Made by a program: the position numbers and the translations under genes. Below are positions 10,288 to 21,665 of a stretch of 45,875 nt of DNA, piece after piece. Each line of letters starts with the position of its first letter. The first letter of the stretch is position 1. Origin of the DNA: Mesotaenium endlicherianum. Taxonomy: Eukaryota; Streptophyta; Zygnematophyceae; Zygnematales; Mesotaeniaceae. Below the pieces are notes generated by a model. That model was not told where the DNA came from and searched no databases. It saw only the letters and a list, made by a program, of their open reading frames with translations. The stretch is from contig WELA01002296.1 in assembly GCA_009602735.1 (NCBI GenBank), positions 237,372 through 283,246 on the forward strand. Direction: 5' to 3'.

Positions 10288-11695
10288 CAAGTGATTTTCC
10301 TAGTATCTTGCGTGATAATCTATTCTTCCATTGAGATTTATGCTAGTTCATGATCTGCCTGTAGCCAATAAATTTTCGACTGGACTTAGCAAAGTACGCC
10401 AAGGTCAGGTCTTGCACTCAGGATATACTTTGAGATGGTACAGCTGATTGCTAGTGCCACATAGTTGACGCATGTATCCAAGTAATGAAAGAACGGGGAT
10501 AATATGTACCTACCTCTATGCCTCCAAATCTGCGCCCAATAAGTCCAAAAGGTTCATAGATAACAGCTCTTGATGCAGAAAGTCAGTGCAATTCACAAGT
10601 GATGTCCATATTATGATCAGGCTCTATAATGGCTGCGAAGGACATTTTCAGACGGTGAAGATGGTTCTAGATACATAATAAACTCCCTTCTTATGCCCAC
10701 TTGGTCTCAATTTTATTGAAGGGCTGCAGGCTAGGGCAAGGGCCACGTCATCATCACATTCATGCACGTTACTTTCGAGACTTTCGACCTTAACGTAACG
10801 AGATATACACTTAGCTCGTATTTTTGAAATTAACGGACTTCAATGGCTACTGTAAGATTCCATAGGCCGCACTCTTAGTGTGATTGTTACAACACTTTGC
10901 ATGCCTGCTAGCTGCTGCTGTTTGATCGAAACAGCGGTTGGATCAGTAAGTTAATGAAATATCATGCACTCAGATGATGTTGACCTACCAAGGACTCGTT
11001 AACTTGAAAAACTCGTGAACTTCATGATCAACACAAACAAAACCAGTCCATAGAAACATGTCGCAGTTTTCACATATTTTGTTGACCAATTCAAGACTTT
11101 CAGTGCAAGTCGTAGATTCACATCTCACAAGAGTTCTATCACGAGGAACGAAAGTTAATCTAGCTGCTTGGCTGAACTGCTGAGTTGGCATAGTCTTCTA
11201 TAAGATGTACATGTGTAGAAAGTCAACGTCTGATGTTCTACTTGAAATATACCAGTCAATTATGCGACGTCGATCGTACATGTGACGTATCGTTGAATCG
11301 TTGAATCGTTGTGCTCAAGTCATCGTCATGACGTTTTGGGTGCTCATGTGGGAAACAGCATCGAGGAGTACAACGCTGTCCTTCAAATTACATTAGCACC
11401 AAAGCACTGATAAGTACAGCATCGCAGGCTAACTTTAGCTTAAGCACTCCAAGCTTTGTCAAGACCTGTCGCTTGATTGCTATACTTCGCTTGTTTGGGG
11501 CATGTCTTCCCCGCAACGCTCTCGGAGTCATTCATTCTGATGGCCTCACTTACCAGTCATTCGCTCATAGACTCTTGAAAGTTCGTCGTCATTCAGCTCA
11601 TACTGCATCTTTGTGAGCGCAGCTAGCTCTTGAGAAAAGCACAGCAGTGGATGTTGTGGGCATTGCCTTTGCATTCTCAATCTGCTCATTAAAAC
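10288..11695. other. Spacer between SPP and the MAT2B-like gene
   Basis: About 1.4 kb without a supported gene. The composition is balanced and non-repetitive except for a three-fold CGTTGAAT-type repeat near 11290-11312. It should hold the 3' end of SPP and the promoter and leader of the next gene, which runs in the same direction. The short minus-strand frame at 10985-11191 has no family features. Confidence 0.5.
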
Positions 11696-14600
11696 ATGAG
11701 AATTCTCGTCACTGGTGGAAGCGGCTACTTGGGCCAATTCATAGTAAAGCGACTAAGAGAGCTCAATCACGACGTTACTTTTACGTACAGAACTAGTGCT
11801 CTCTCTGGAGCTGACTTGGTTAAACTTGGGGAGCCAAAGGCGATTCAAATCAACCTAGCAGACAAGAAATCCTTAATCAATCTCGAAGTTGAAACAGTAA
11901 GATCCTCCCTCGCCTCCATTTGATAACGTGCACAAACGATGGCACAGGAAAGAGCTGATTCACTTGGCTCGACACTATTGCATCAAAGACAGATTCTCCT
12001 GCACATATGCATCACCCTTTGAAAATTGAACAGATGGAAAGACTCTGCTTCAACGGGGGCGAGGGAAGGAAGGGAGCGGGGAGTACAAGCCATGAGTGTT
12101 GTGGGTGACATTCGTTCATAGGCCTACTCCTCAGCGTGCAAACAATGTGCGTGCTTTCTGCTGTGTGCATTAGCATAAGACAACAAAACTAAAAATTGAT
12201 TGTACAGGACATGTAGTCTTTCCCTTAATATGGAAAGAGCTTTGACGGGATCGTGCTTTGACGGTATCGTGTGAAGTATCTGGGTATATGCTTCGTAGAT
12301 TGAAGCTGCAGAGGGAACGCTCCTCGCAGGATCCTTTGTGAGCAGACTTGTACTCACTATAGTGTTTAGTGTTGACGAGTATGTGACAAGTCCTGACACG
12401 GACGAAAAGCAGACACACGCGTGTGTACACACACGTGTGTGCACGTGTCTTTACACACTCTGATCCTTGATCCTCCACAGATTCTGTAGCTGTAAGCATA
12501 AAAAGCAGGTAAACATGTGTATGTGATAATTGTAAGTACGCATATGGTGCGTTTTCCGGCTTTTCATGCGAACACTAACATGAACATTTAGTCATGTTCC
12601 TATTACACGACTAATAAATATAATGTAATACATTAGTCGTTCAATATTTAAAGTCTTTTGTCTAAGTGGCACTGGCTGTACTGGCCAGCCAGATGTGGTG
12701 GTCAACTGCGCAGCTATCTCTGTCCCGCGCGAGTGCGAACAGGACCCAGAGGCTGCCTATGCGCTGAACGTGCCACATGCGCTTGTCAGCTGGCTGAAGA
12801 CACTTGGCAGCGAGAGGCAGCCCCTGCTCATCCACCTCTCCACTGATCAAGGTAGAATTTGAGTTTTCTAAATTTGCTATTCTTTCGCTAATTTTCCAAT
12901 TTTGCTATTCTTCTGAATTCCTCTCCTGTACATGAGAACAAATCTCTCGGGGGCTGGTTTATTAAGAAGCACCGAGGGCTTTTGTGGGGTTCATCGACTC
13001 TGACGGTTATATACTGTAAAATCAGAACGTCAACGCTTTAGTACGCTCACCATCGTCTGCTGCCGCCAACTATGCTTCAAAATTATAATTCGTAATACAT
13101 TTTTCATTTGAGTTATCCATATACATTTCCAATGACTCATTCATAATACATACATACGTTTATGTATATGTAAATTTCTTACTGAATTTAGTGAAGCTGG
13201 AAGTCATCAGCGCAAGAATATAAGTCCGTCGGCTTAGTCAGGCCTATCAGAGTTTCACACATGCGTATCTTCAGCTTGCAAACTCACTCATGTTATCTGT
13301 GCCTGTGCGTGTGCCTGCGTGCGTGCGTGCGTGCGTGCGTGTGTGTGTGTATATGTGCGTGTGCGTATGCGTGTGCGTGGTATATTTGCGTGCATGTGCG
13401 TGTGCGTGTGCGTGCTTGTGCGTGTGTGTCTGCGTGCATCTGCGTCTGCGTGCGTGCACATGGTGGGCGAGTGTGTGCATATGTCTCGCCCTGGGGGGCT
13501 TAGTCTACGACGGCCAAATGTCTTTCTGGCGCGAGGGCGATGCCACGGAGCCCGTGAACGCGTACGGACGCACCAAGGTGGCGGCGGAAGCGCTCATCCG
13601 CGACGCGCCCCTCTCGGGCGGCGGCTACGCCATCCTGAGGAGCAGCATCATCGTGGGGCCCGCTGCCCCCGCCGCGCTCGCCAAGACGCTGCCCCTGCAG
13701 GTGTGTTGCTGGCTGCTGACTGCTGCTGTTGCTGCTAGCTGCTGGCTGCTGCTCTTGAGTGCTATATCATGCGTATGTACGTCTGGGGCTGAGGGGAAGC
13801 GTCCTCGCACATTGTGTGTGTTTGCTGTGGATGGGCGCCAGGGGGAGGGGAGGGTAGGGGAGGGAGGGAAAGGAAGGGGGGGCAGGGGTGTCCGGGGTGC
13901 CTTCGCGTGTTCTGAGAGAAAGGAACGCCAGTAACAAACAGATGACCAAAGGGCCTAACGCAAACCTTCCCCGTGAAGAGTCACCCTTCAATTTCCATCC
14001 CTATGCTTAGACCTGATCATCGACCCCACTCTCAAACTGATTGCCCAAGCCCCAAGCCCCCAACCCTCGAACCCCGAACCCCAAAACCCCCCGCCCCAAC
14101 CCCTAACCCCAAAATCTGCACCTCAAACCCTTAACCCCAAACCCCAAACCCTAATCCCCAAACTCAAAACCTCGAACCCCAAAGGCCAACTCCAAAACCG
14201 CAACTCTCATTACTCAACCCTCAGCCCTCAAACTCCTCAGCCCCAGCCTCTCTGATCCACCCCTCTGAACCCCAGGCCCTAAATGGTTTGCCCCTCAAAT
14301 GGCACACCCCTCAAGCAATGCACCTCCTGAACAGTAAGCCTGTCTCGCACTGGCGCACGCGAGCCTCTGGAGTTGGTGGGATGGACGGACGGACAGAATG
14401 GGACAGAAATTACCGAGCACGCGCTGGCCGGCGTGCAGGGTTGGAGGGGAGGGGGGGGGAGGGGAGGAAACGGACACGCTCTATTTCTTCTTCTTCTCTT
14501 TCTTCTCCTTCTTCTCCTTCTCCCACATCTGCAGTGAGGTCTCCGACCTTGAACCCCGGACTGATTCAGAGGGTCAACCAGGTGCCGGCAGAGGGGGCAG

Positions 14601-17600
14601 GCTTTCTTTTCTTCTTTTCCTCCTGTGAGACGATTCCCACTATATCCTGATCTGAAAAGTGGAAAAGGGGAAACTCAAAGCCTTGATTCTGAGTTTTGTT
14701 CACACACGACTGGTTGGATGGGGGCGGGGGGCAGTGGATCAACGAAACGCTGGCCGGGGGGAAGGGGGCGCCGTTCTTCTGCGACGAGTTCCGGTGCCCC
14801 GTGTTTGTGGGCGACATCGTGCGCGCCGTCGAGAAGCTGCTGCTGCTCCACGCCTCCAGAGGTTCGTTGTCCCCTCACTTAGCTCTCTTATCTCCAAGTG
14901 CACTGCTTTATCTGATATGTGGACGCGCCGCTGAGAGGTTGCTGCTGCCTGCACGTCTCCAGAGGTGTGTCAGTCGTCGTCGACGAAAGCCTCTTTCTTC
15001 TTCCCGAGTGCCTGACTTTATCTGGCGTGTGGGCGCGCTGTCCACAAGATGCTGCCGCTCCACGTGGCTGCCTAGAGGTCTGTTGTTCCGCCAGTAAGTG
15101 ATTGCTCTTTTCTCACAGAGTGGGCGGCTTTGTTTGACACGTGGCCGTCGATGCGGGGGTGCACGAATGAGACTCTGTGCGTTTGCAGAGGTGCTTGCTC
15201 GCTGTCGATATGAAGCTGCTGCTGCTGCTGCTGCAGCAGCTCCGCCCCTGCGCTCCAGGCCGCTTCTTCTTCTTGAGTGGGTGCTTGGGCTTGTCTGTGT
15301 GTGCGCGCTCACGTCTTCTCCTGCATGCGTGGGGTTGCCCGTGTGCGGTGATGTTTGTACCAGACTGTCTGTGCGTGTGTGTGTGCGTACGCATGTGTGT
15401 GTGTGTGTGTGTGTCTGTGTGTGCATGTGTGCGTGTGTATGTGTGCGGGCGCGGGCATGCGCGCATGGTTCCACAAGTAGCAGCACTATCTCGGCTTGAA
15501 TTGTGCAAGATGCCATTTTGGTTGGTGACAATGTCCCAATGAAAAGAGTTGTTGGGGACAATCCTTCTTAGTTCCGCACTTGTGCTCAATGGGAAAGTTT
15601 GGCCTTCAGAATAATAAAAGCCCTGAATACTAATGCCCTAAATTGGAAATTATTTGTACTATATGCGACCGCCCCTTAAAAAGAACCTCAGGTGTATTCA
15701 CATGGCCAGCAGCAGCAAGCACGAAGCTGCTGCCAGCTGGCGCACAATCAGTCTGCAAGTTAGCACAATCATCCATCTTATGCCATGAAGAAGATTCTGA
15801 AGCCAATCCTCACCCTCCTCCCCTCCTTCTCCTCTCCTCCCCCCCCCCTTCACCCCCNTGTAATGACAAGGCCTTCCATTCTACATAACTTGTGAGCAGT
15901 TTCTTGCTACTCAAAATGTTGAGTAATATTTCATAAGCCTTGTTAGTAATATGCCACTGCACTCTTGAGTACGATTGCAACTAGTTCCTTTCCTCGTGAG
16001 TTATTACGCTTCCACTTGAGCACTCTGCCCCTTTCAATCATTATGAGGGTGGTTTGCTATGCTGAGCAGCTGTTTGACTCCCATTAATCCTATTAAGGCT
16101 CTCCAGAACTTAGAGGTAAATTTTGAGTCTATGTCTGAGATTATATTAGAGGGTAGCCCATGTTTGCATACTACATGGTTGTAGAACTGTCTCGTTGTTT
16201 CGAGTGCAGTTACTTTGACAGTTGTGGAGATGAAAATGACCATTTTTATCAGTTTATCCACGACTACTAGTATCGAATCATGCCCATTCGCAGTTCGTGG
16301 CAGTGTGACCACCCAGTCCATGGATATTGTTTCTTGGCTTCCAGCTGGGATTGGTAGTGGTTGTAAGATCCCCCCCGGTCCCCCTTCCCTCCTCATGTAC
16401 CCTCCTGTTGTCTCCTCCTGTTTTCCCCCCCCTCCTATTGTCCCTCTCTGGCAGCTGCGGGCAAGCCCCCGATGCGGCACGTCTTCAACCTTGGTGGACC
16501 TGACCGTCTTTCTCGGGCAGAGATGGCGGGCGTGGTGGCGGACGTGAGGGGCCATGACAGGGCGCTCGTCCAGCTGGCATCTGCTGCCTCGGTGAGTGGG
16601 CCCTCGAATTTCTTTGTTTGAGAGAAAGGCTCTATTGGAGGACCCCGTCCCTTCTGACCTTTACTGTCGGCCTTCTCTTCCGGCCTTTGAGTTTTCCTCT
16701 GACCATTGCGTTTACTTCGGACCTTTGCGTTTACTTCCCTACATTGGTTCACCCTAATACCCCAACTTTTAAGCCAGCCCGACACGTGCTATGCCAGTGT
16801 AGTCTCTTATGTATGTAAGTCGAAGTGTTTGTTCTGTATGGGAGGGCGTAGAGCAAGCAGCTGTCTCTCACACCCACCACCCCCCCTACCCTCTCCCCAC
16901 ACAAGCACACGCACAAACACACACACAAAAACACGTCATTGCAGCGCCGCCACCACCACCCACACAAACCACACAACCCCACAACCCCACTGCCCCCAAC
17001 GTTTCCAGCGTAGTAGCTTTCCGCCTCTCTCTGGTGTACACTCGCCTTCTGGTCCTCTTCTCTGCGGATTCCAATCTCCCGTCTCTGCTCTCTTTGTCAA
17101 ACGTCGTGTGGCTTTTGAGCACCAAACGTGCAATCATTCGTTCGTCTGATCTTTAAAATCCTGCAGCCGGCTTCCTGCTCCTTGCTTCAACATAGTCTCC
17201 TCGACTTGCCTGTCTGCCGCGGGCTCCAGCACATCGTCAGGGCAGGTACAAGCACATCAAATTAAGAGTATTATAGACTGAGTTGGGTAGGTACTTTGTG
17301 TGGTAGCATCTGAGTGGGTTGGGTACCTACTCACTCAATGTACTAGGAACTTAGTGGTGTAGGTTCTTAGTAGGGTTAGGTACTTCGTGGGGCAGGTGCG
17401 TAGTGGGGTGTGTTTAGTGTTTTCTAATTACCTTGGGACATGCTCCTGCTTCTCCATTCCCTTGTTGCATTTCTCTCTCCTTTTTGGAGGGCGTGCAGGC
17501 GAGCAGGGGCGTCGTGAGCCCGCAAGACATCTCGATGGACTGCAGCCACCTTGTGACGACACTTGGCATGTCGCTCACTCCCTTCCGGGAAGCTGTCGAG

Positions 17601-17621
17601 AAGACTTTTGGCGTCTCGTGA
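11696..17621 (+). CDS. MAT2B/RmlD-like extended SDR protein (At4g00560 type), six exons
   Basis: Rossmann-fold NAD(P)-binding protein of the dTDP-4-dehydrorhamnose reductase/MAT2B group. Animal MAT2B regulates methionine adenosyltransferase; the role of the plant protein is less clear. Exons: 11696-11896, 12689-12851, 13504-13700, 14735-14861, 16455-16591, 17499-17621. Phases are consistent and give 315 residues, a full family length. The dinucleotide-binding loop is [10 protein letters not shown]. The ends of exons 2 and 3 supply [16 protein letters not shown], the catalytic Ser/Thr in HLSTDQVYDG and the YxxxK pair in YGRTK. Later landmarks are [35 protein letters not shown] and [12 protein letters not shown], all colinear with the Arabidopsis protein. 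The start is the first ATG, directly before the nucleotide-binding strand, so no targeting peptide is seen. Exons 3-6 are GC-rich, exon 1 is not. Introns hold GT, CA and telomere-like repeats, a donor-copy array and a broken retroelement. Confidence 0.9.
13290..13478. repeat. GT-rich simple repeat just upstream of a splice acceptor
   Basis: A (GT)n/(GCGT)n/(GTGCGT)n tract in intron 2 of the MAT2B-like gene. It ends about 25 bases before the exon 3 acceptor (TTAG ending at 13503) and takes the place of a normal pyrimidine tract. Open frames through it, rich in Cys, Val and Ala, are artefacts. Confidence 0.8.
14030..14290. repeat. Degenerate telomere-like CCCCAAA/CCCTAAA tract
   Basis: In intron 3 of the MAT2B-like gene, about 250 bases are a loose repeat of 7-8 bp words: AACCCC, CCCCAAA, CCCTAATCCCC, AACCCTTAACCCC and similar, all in C-rich orientation. 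This is the longest and purest such tract in the window. It has no exact CCCTAAA array, so it is not a true telomere. Confidence 0.75.
14862..15275. repeat. Donor-side tandem array after exon 4 of the MAT2B-like gene
   Basis: The true donor is CCAGAG before GTTCG (exon ends 14861). Three further AGAG/GT donors follow at 14964, 15077 and 15190, a period of 103-113 bp. Each is preceded by a copy of the exon 4 tail (GAAGCTGCTGCTGCTCCACG in the exon; TTGCTGCTGCCTGCACGTCT and GATGCTGCCGCTCCACGTGG in copies) and by a conserved intron block (GCACTGCTTTATCTGATATG, GTGCCTGACTTTATCTGGCG). A last fragment near 15207-15270 has expanded into a CTG run. This is the clearest donor ladder here. Confidence 0.85.
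15365..15465. repeat. GT-rich simple repeat
   Basis: An imperfect (GT)n tract in intron 4 of the MAT2B-like gene, immediately downstream of the donor-copy array. Confidence 0.8.
16043..16372 (-). mobile_element. Ty3/gypsy retrotransposon integrase fragment (broken)
   Basis: A minus-strand frame carries about 110 residues of an LTR-retrotransposon integrase core (rve domain). Landmarks in order: [20 protein letters not shown] with the first catalytic Asp, [50 protein letters not shown] with the second Asp, then ANHPHND followed by a stop. The catalytic Glu segment, reverse transcriptase, RNase H, gag and LTRs are all missing. It lies antisense in intron 4 of the MAT2B-like gene (between the exons at 14735-14861 and 16455-16591). 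Its 5' end sits only ~80 bases from the acceptor at 16454, separated by a C-rich tract. It is a dead relic. Confidence 0.88.
16888..16992. repeat. CA-rich simple repeat in the last intron of the MAT2B-like gene
   Basis: A (CA)n/(CACCAC)n/(CCCCACAA)n low-complexity stretch between the last two exons. Frames read through it are shadows. Confidence 0.75.
17245..17412. repeat. Degenerate ~20-bp GTAGGTACTT repeat
   Basis: Loose repetition of words such as GGTAGGTACTTTGTGTGGTA, GGTTGGGTACCTACT, TGTAGGTTCTTAGTAGGG and TTAGGTACTTCGTGGGGCAG, in the last intron of the MAT2B-like gene shortly before its final exon. Confidence 0.6.
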
Positions 17622-18150
17622 CGTTGGTGTCATCGTGGCCCGCCTGTAGCCAGCTTCTAGAGCAGGCTTGCTCGATCTCAGCTAAGGAAGGGAGGAAAGG
17701 AGTGGTGGATCAAAGGCGTAGTGTTGGACAAGCATACATATCGCATACACTAGTTGTGCAGCCAGCTCTAGAGTCGAAGTCACACATATTAAGTGACAAG
17801 TAACAAACAAAGCTGTTTGAAACTCTTATGCACAATTTGCACTACATACGTGCCTAAAGCGTCTGGCAAGACACGCTAGACACTGTCACAAACAACAGTA
17901 AGTATGCTAGCTGGCTAGCTCTGCACTATGTTCTTATCTCAACAAAAGTATCTCATAAGACATGGCAAGGCTTGTTCGAGGCCATAATATTGCCCTATAC
18001 ATTACAATAAGGTCTGCACACAATTATATCCTGTGTAATATAAGTCATGAAGCCCCCAAACTGTACTGCTTTGCAAGGCATTGTTTGGCTCCAGCAGCAG
18101 TAGCAATTAGAATCTGAGGGACCATATTAACGTCTGGCTCTTGCTTGCAG

Positions 18151-18487
18151 CTAACACACCAAATGTAGCCAAGCCTTAGGGACATGCCCCACACAGTATC
18201 CTCTTCTATGTGGGGTGGCAAGAAAGTGCTTCTTCCCAGCACTACAATGCTCTCCGGTGTTGCTAACTGCACTAGATGCTGCCGCAGCAACTTCTACAAT
18301 TTTTTGCTTGGATACGCAGTTGCAACCAGGCACAGAGGCGGGCACAAGCAGAGAGCGGCAAGACATGTACGCCTTGCATTTTTGTGAAATCCCCGGAATG
18401 CTAAGAGTATCTCTCGCCCACTTTTCACGGGCAATCTGCTGACTATCGAAGTTCGTAAGAGCCTCCATGGTAATGCTTGGCACATCG
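18151..18487 (-). CDS. Possible terminal exon of an unidentified minus-strand gene
   Basis: A 337-base open stretch begins after a plausible acceptor (TTTGAGAACAG) and ends at TAG (18151). The deduced peptide includes SITMEALTNFDSQQIAREKW and RDTLSIPGISQKCKAYMSC and looks compositionally normal, unlike the repeat-driven frames nearby. I do not recognise a family. A short possible upstream exon near 18544-18590 follows a TTTTTACAG acceptor, but I could not connect phases or find a start. It could also be chance open sequence. Confidence 0.3.
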
Positions 18488-19009
18488 CTGTTCTCAAAAG
18501 TAGTGGCAACATGGATGTGTCAAACAAGAGGTACAAAATGTAGCCAGAGGAAAACAGGCACAGGTATGATCCGCAACTGCAACCTGTAAAAAGCAGAAGG
18601 ATACCTTCAAAGCCATCATAAACCTCGAGTGAAAGAGATATGCATGGTCACTTTTCGATGTGCTCGACTAATATGTAGATGCCAAATTAGCAAAAGCAAC
18701 ACATGAAAATGCCACCCTAATTAGTCAAAGTCCCCCAGATTCAAACCATTTGTTATCACCCACATCAGCAAACAATGGCGAGAATTGCCTGAACAGCGAG
18801 CATGCATATTTAAAGAGCTAATCGAACTCCTCGGCAAGTGTAAAGTTTCCTCAAGAGGTGGAGCACCAGGGCCGACTCATGAGAAACTTACACTGGATGT
18901 ACAGTTCTTGGATCGCCGTTATCTTTCAAGAAAAATAAGTACCCAAAGCACCATTCTTAGTGACGCGAGGGATTTTCGAATAATCAACTTACTTCTCTGC
19001 CCTCTTTAG

Positions 19010-19555
19010 TGGCCTGTGGGAACATGGGAAGCGTGTGTGTGACGATTCTGTGAAAGGTGACGATGTTCGTGACAAAGACTTAAATTTGCCGACTGTTGAT
19101 TACGAGTGCGATGAGAGACTCTTTGAGATGGTACAGGCTATTCTCCAATACAGAAACATGAAGGCACTCTCCAAATTTTAACTAGCCTTAGTGGTGTTCA
19201 GAGTTCACCATTGTACTGGCAGCTGAAATGCATCATGGTATTTGAGAAATCTTGCATACCTTGACTGGTTCTGCCTGCTTTCTACATCTACTGATAGATG
19301 GGCGATCTTCAACTTATTGAGGTATCCCCCATGTTGTCCTCCTTACCTTGTAGTGCTTGCCGCCCTGCAACGTTGGGAGCTCTTCAAGCTTCAGAAGCAG
19401 CTCGACTTTCTGGGGGTAAATCCTGAGGGCATTGAAGGGTTGAATGTTCAGCTCTCATCGACTGTGGGAGCTCACTTACCAGCAGGTTTGGGTGATCCAT
19501 CGCTGCTGATTGAAGTAAATTTGTTCATTGGGGACAACGTCTATGCTGCCAATGT
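19010..19555 (+). CDS. Possible two exons of an unidentified plus-strand gene
   Basis: Segment one, 19010-19181, follows a good acceptor (CCCTCTTTAG) and stays open for 57 codons without an ATG start: LWEHGKRVCDDSVKGDD, then YECDERLFEMVQAILQYRNM, ending at TAA. A donor inside it (ATG before GTACAG) would let it splice on. Segment two, 19354-19555, lies between CTTGTAG and AAT/GTGAGT and encodes LQRWELFKLQKQLDFLGVNP and later LLIEVNLFIGDNVYAAN. The coiled first part and the edge-strand-like second part recall alpha-type prefoldins such as UXT, but by eye only. No start exon or downstream exon was found. Confidence 0.35.
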
Positions 19556-20469
19556 GAGTCTAATCTTGCTTTCCCAACGCAAACTTCACCCTCTCATCTG
19601 CTGTTCTCTCCGCCCCGCTCATGTTGACCGGCCAATTCTTTCACGCACGGACATACAAGAAAGCCAATGCAAGCGATTTACTCCCCACACGATGATACAC
19701 CCAACAGAAGACAAGACTTGAAATGGCTGTAGAAATAAGTATTTCGGACATTGACACGCAAAAAAATCCTATGAACTTACTTCATTTGTAGTGAAGAAGC
19801 AAAAATCTCGAGGATGGATAGGATTCACAGGATGTTGAGCAACGGGAAACCGAGTAATTCAGAGTTTAGGCACTGTCTGAATGTGACTTGGGTGTCGATC
19901 CTATTCGTGCGATCTGCATGCTTCTCCTCGCGGGCAGTTCCCCCGGTTCCCACGTCAACAATAAATTCCCATGGAAATTGCTCGAAACTGCTTGAAACTG
20001 CTTGAAGCAACACGATCGAAAGGTCGGAGGTCTCTTCTACTTTTAAATATATCCCTCCAGCCTCCGAGCTTGGATGAATCAACCCAATCGACAACCAAAA
20101 GCTCGAGTGGTATAATGCAAAATGCAAGCTACGAAGTGATACGAGAAGCCAAACGAAACCCCGTGCTGAATGATTTTTGCTACAACTTCCCCCCACCTTT
20201 TCGGTGCTCTCGATCACTCGATGCGCCTTGCATGAAGGATGCTGCTTTGAGCCGTGCACTTTGAGCACAGCACCCAACAGCACTCAACCGCACTGGCTTT
20301 TAATTGCCTAACTTTTGCCTCGCTTCACCTGGGATGTTGGAACTGAGCGTGCTGAGCTTTTGCAGGCTTTCTCGTTTTTCGACGAACTGCTTTTCCCTCT
20401 AGCCAATTGACGAGCTCAGAACCAGCTCAAAAGCACTGTGGCTCCTGCACTGCTGGAATGGATGTGGGG

Positions 20470-20478
20470 TATAAAAAG
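20470..20478 (+). promoter_or_regulatory. TATA-like element (TATAAAAAG)
   Basis: A strong TATA-box word, TATAAAAAG, in GGGGTATAAAAAGGCC context. About 80 bases downstream is a donor-like AAGAGTGAGTACGG, and the UPF0114 start codon lies 1.2 kb away. A transcript starting near 20500 with a non-coding first exon and leader intron would fit. This is inference; chance occurrence is quite possible. Confidence 0.25.
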
Positions 20479-20862
20479 GCCGCTTCCGGCAGGCTTCGGG
20501 CTGCTTTGGGCAGATACGCGGGCAGGAATGTGGGGGACAATGATCTGGGGCAAGAGTGAGTACGGGAAAAAAAGAGGTGTACTCGGGGATTCTAGTCTTA
20601 TTCCGAAGCATATTACGGAGACCACAGGTGGCAAACAAAAACGTTTAACCTGATCAGATGTTTTTTTCCGTATTGTTTTTCAAAATCTGGTTTATCTTCA
20701 CAAATACTGAAGTATTAAACGGTATATCCACTTCGATTCTGGTACGGGCCCACACTTTTATAGTTGCGTTTTTGCGACCCAGTCTTCATATTTTTTTGTG
20801 CAATTTTCGCCTATAGATGGAAGTTCTCCCCCATGCATGCTGGTCTGTCTCAACCAGTCGAC

Positions 20863-20940
20863 TCTCTCGAGTCTCGACTCTCGACTCTCTCGAGCGGCTC
20901 TCGAGTCTCGAGTCTCGACCCGTTTCGAGTCTCAACTGGT
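20863..20940. repeat. TCGAG/TCTCGACTC palindromic minisatellite
   Basis: A short cluster of CTCGAGTCTCGACTCTCGAC-type words that is nearly self-complementary and could fold into a hairpin. It lies in the spacer upstream of the UPF0114 gene. Confidence 0.7.
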
Positions 20941-21665
20941 CTCGCCATGGGTCTTCGCTGGGTCCCGCGACTGCGTGCCTGCGGAGGCGGGAGATCACGG
21001 GAGATAGTCGTCCTGCATTGGTACACGTACTTTAAGCTTTACCCTGCCAACACATGAGCAGCTAAACTCAAGCCGGGACCACCCGGGACTGCCCTACGAC
21101 CCAACTCGGTGCCTCCATGGAATCTATCGCGTCCATTATATGGACCCATACGGAGCCGATACGGAGCACCGAAGTCGCTCGCGTTTGTCAACCGCGCGAA
21201 ACCGAGCATCACGCTCGTGCTCAGTTACAACCAATCGTTGGGTCCGAGGTACCTACCACGTGTCGCCTTGAGCAAACAAGTAAACTTGACCCCAGAAATT
21301 GCCAGAGACCGCCAGAGGTGCCCCTTATATTTTGTTGAGAGCTCGGGAGTCTGGTCGTGGGAGAATCTTTATGTAGACTGAGAAGTTGTTGTGTTAACAT
21401 TATGAAGACACATAACTGAAGGGTATAGACAAGCTTTCTTACGCTTTCGAGCTGCTTCCGAGCACTCTGTTCACGTCTGTGACATACAGTGAGGTCCAGG
21501 TTCACTGGGGTTACTCTTCGGATTAGACCCGATTGTTGAAGGCTTTTTGGAGGGAGCCGCATCAGTGCTCGTGTTGACAAGGACAACTGTAGGAAATCGC
21601 TGCAAGCTTCTGGAAGATTGTACTGTGTCTGCCTCAAGTAAGGGTTGCTGTGTGTTTTGGACATA

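Larger units (their letters stand above)
19556..21665. other. Gene-poor spacer upstream of the UPF0114 gene
   Basis: About 2.1 kb without a convincing coding exon. Frames at 19825-20283 and 20399-20638 show no family features and no splice context. The stretch contains a TATA-like word (20470) and a TCGAG repeat (20863-20940). Otherwise I see nothing I can name. Confidence 0.4.

Noticed and set aside
13261..13934. Cys/Val-rich frames over the GT repeat before exon 3 of the MAT2B-like gene
   Set aside because: Only the part from 13504 matches the family; the rest is a GT repeat read through.
14030..14290. True telomere or subtelomere
   Set aside because: The words are degenerate, lie inside an intron of an intact gene and are flanked by unique genes on both sides.
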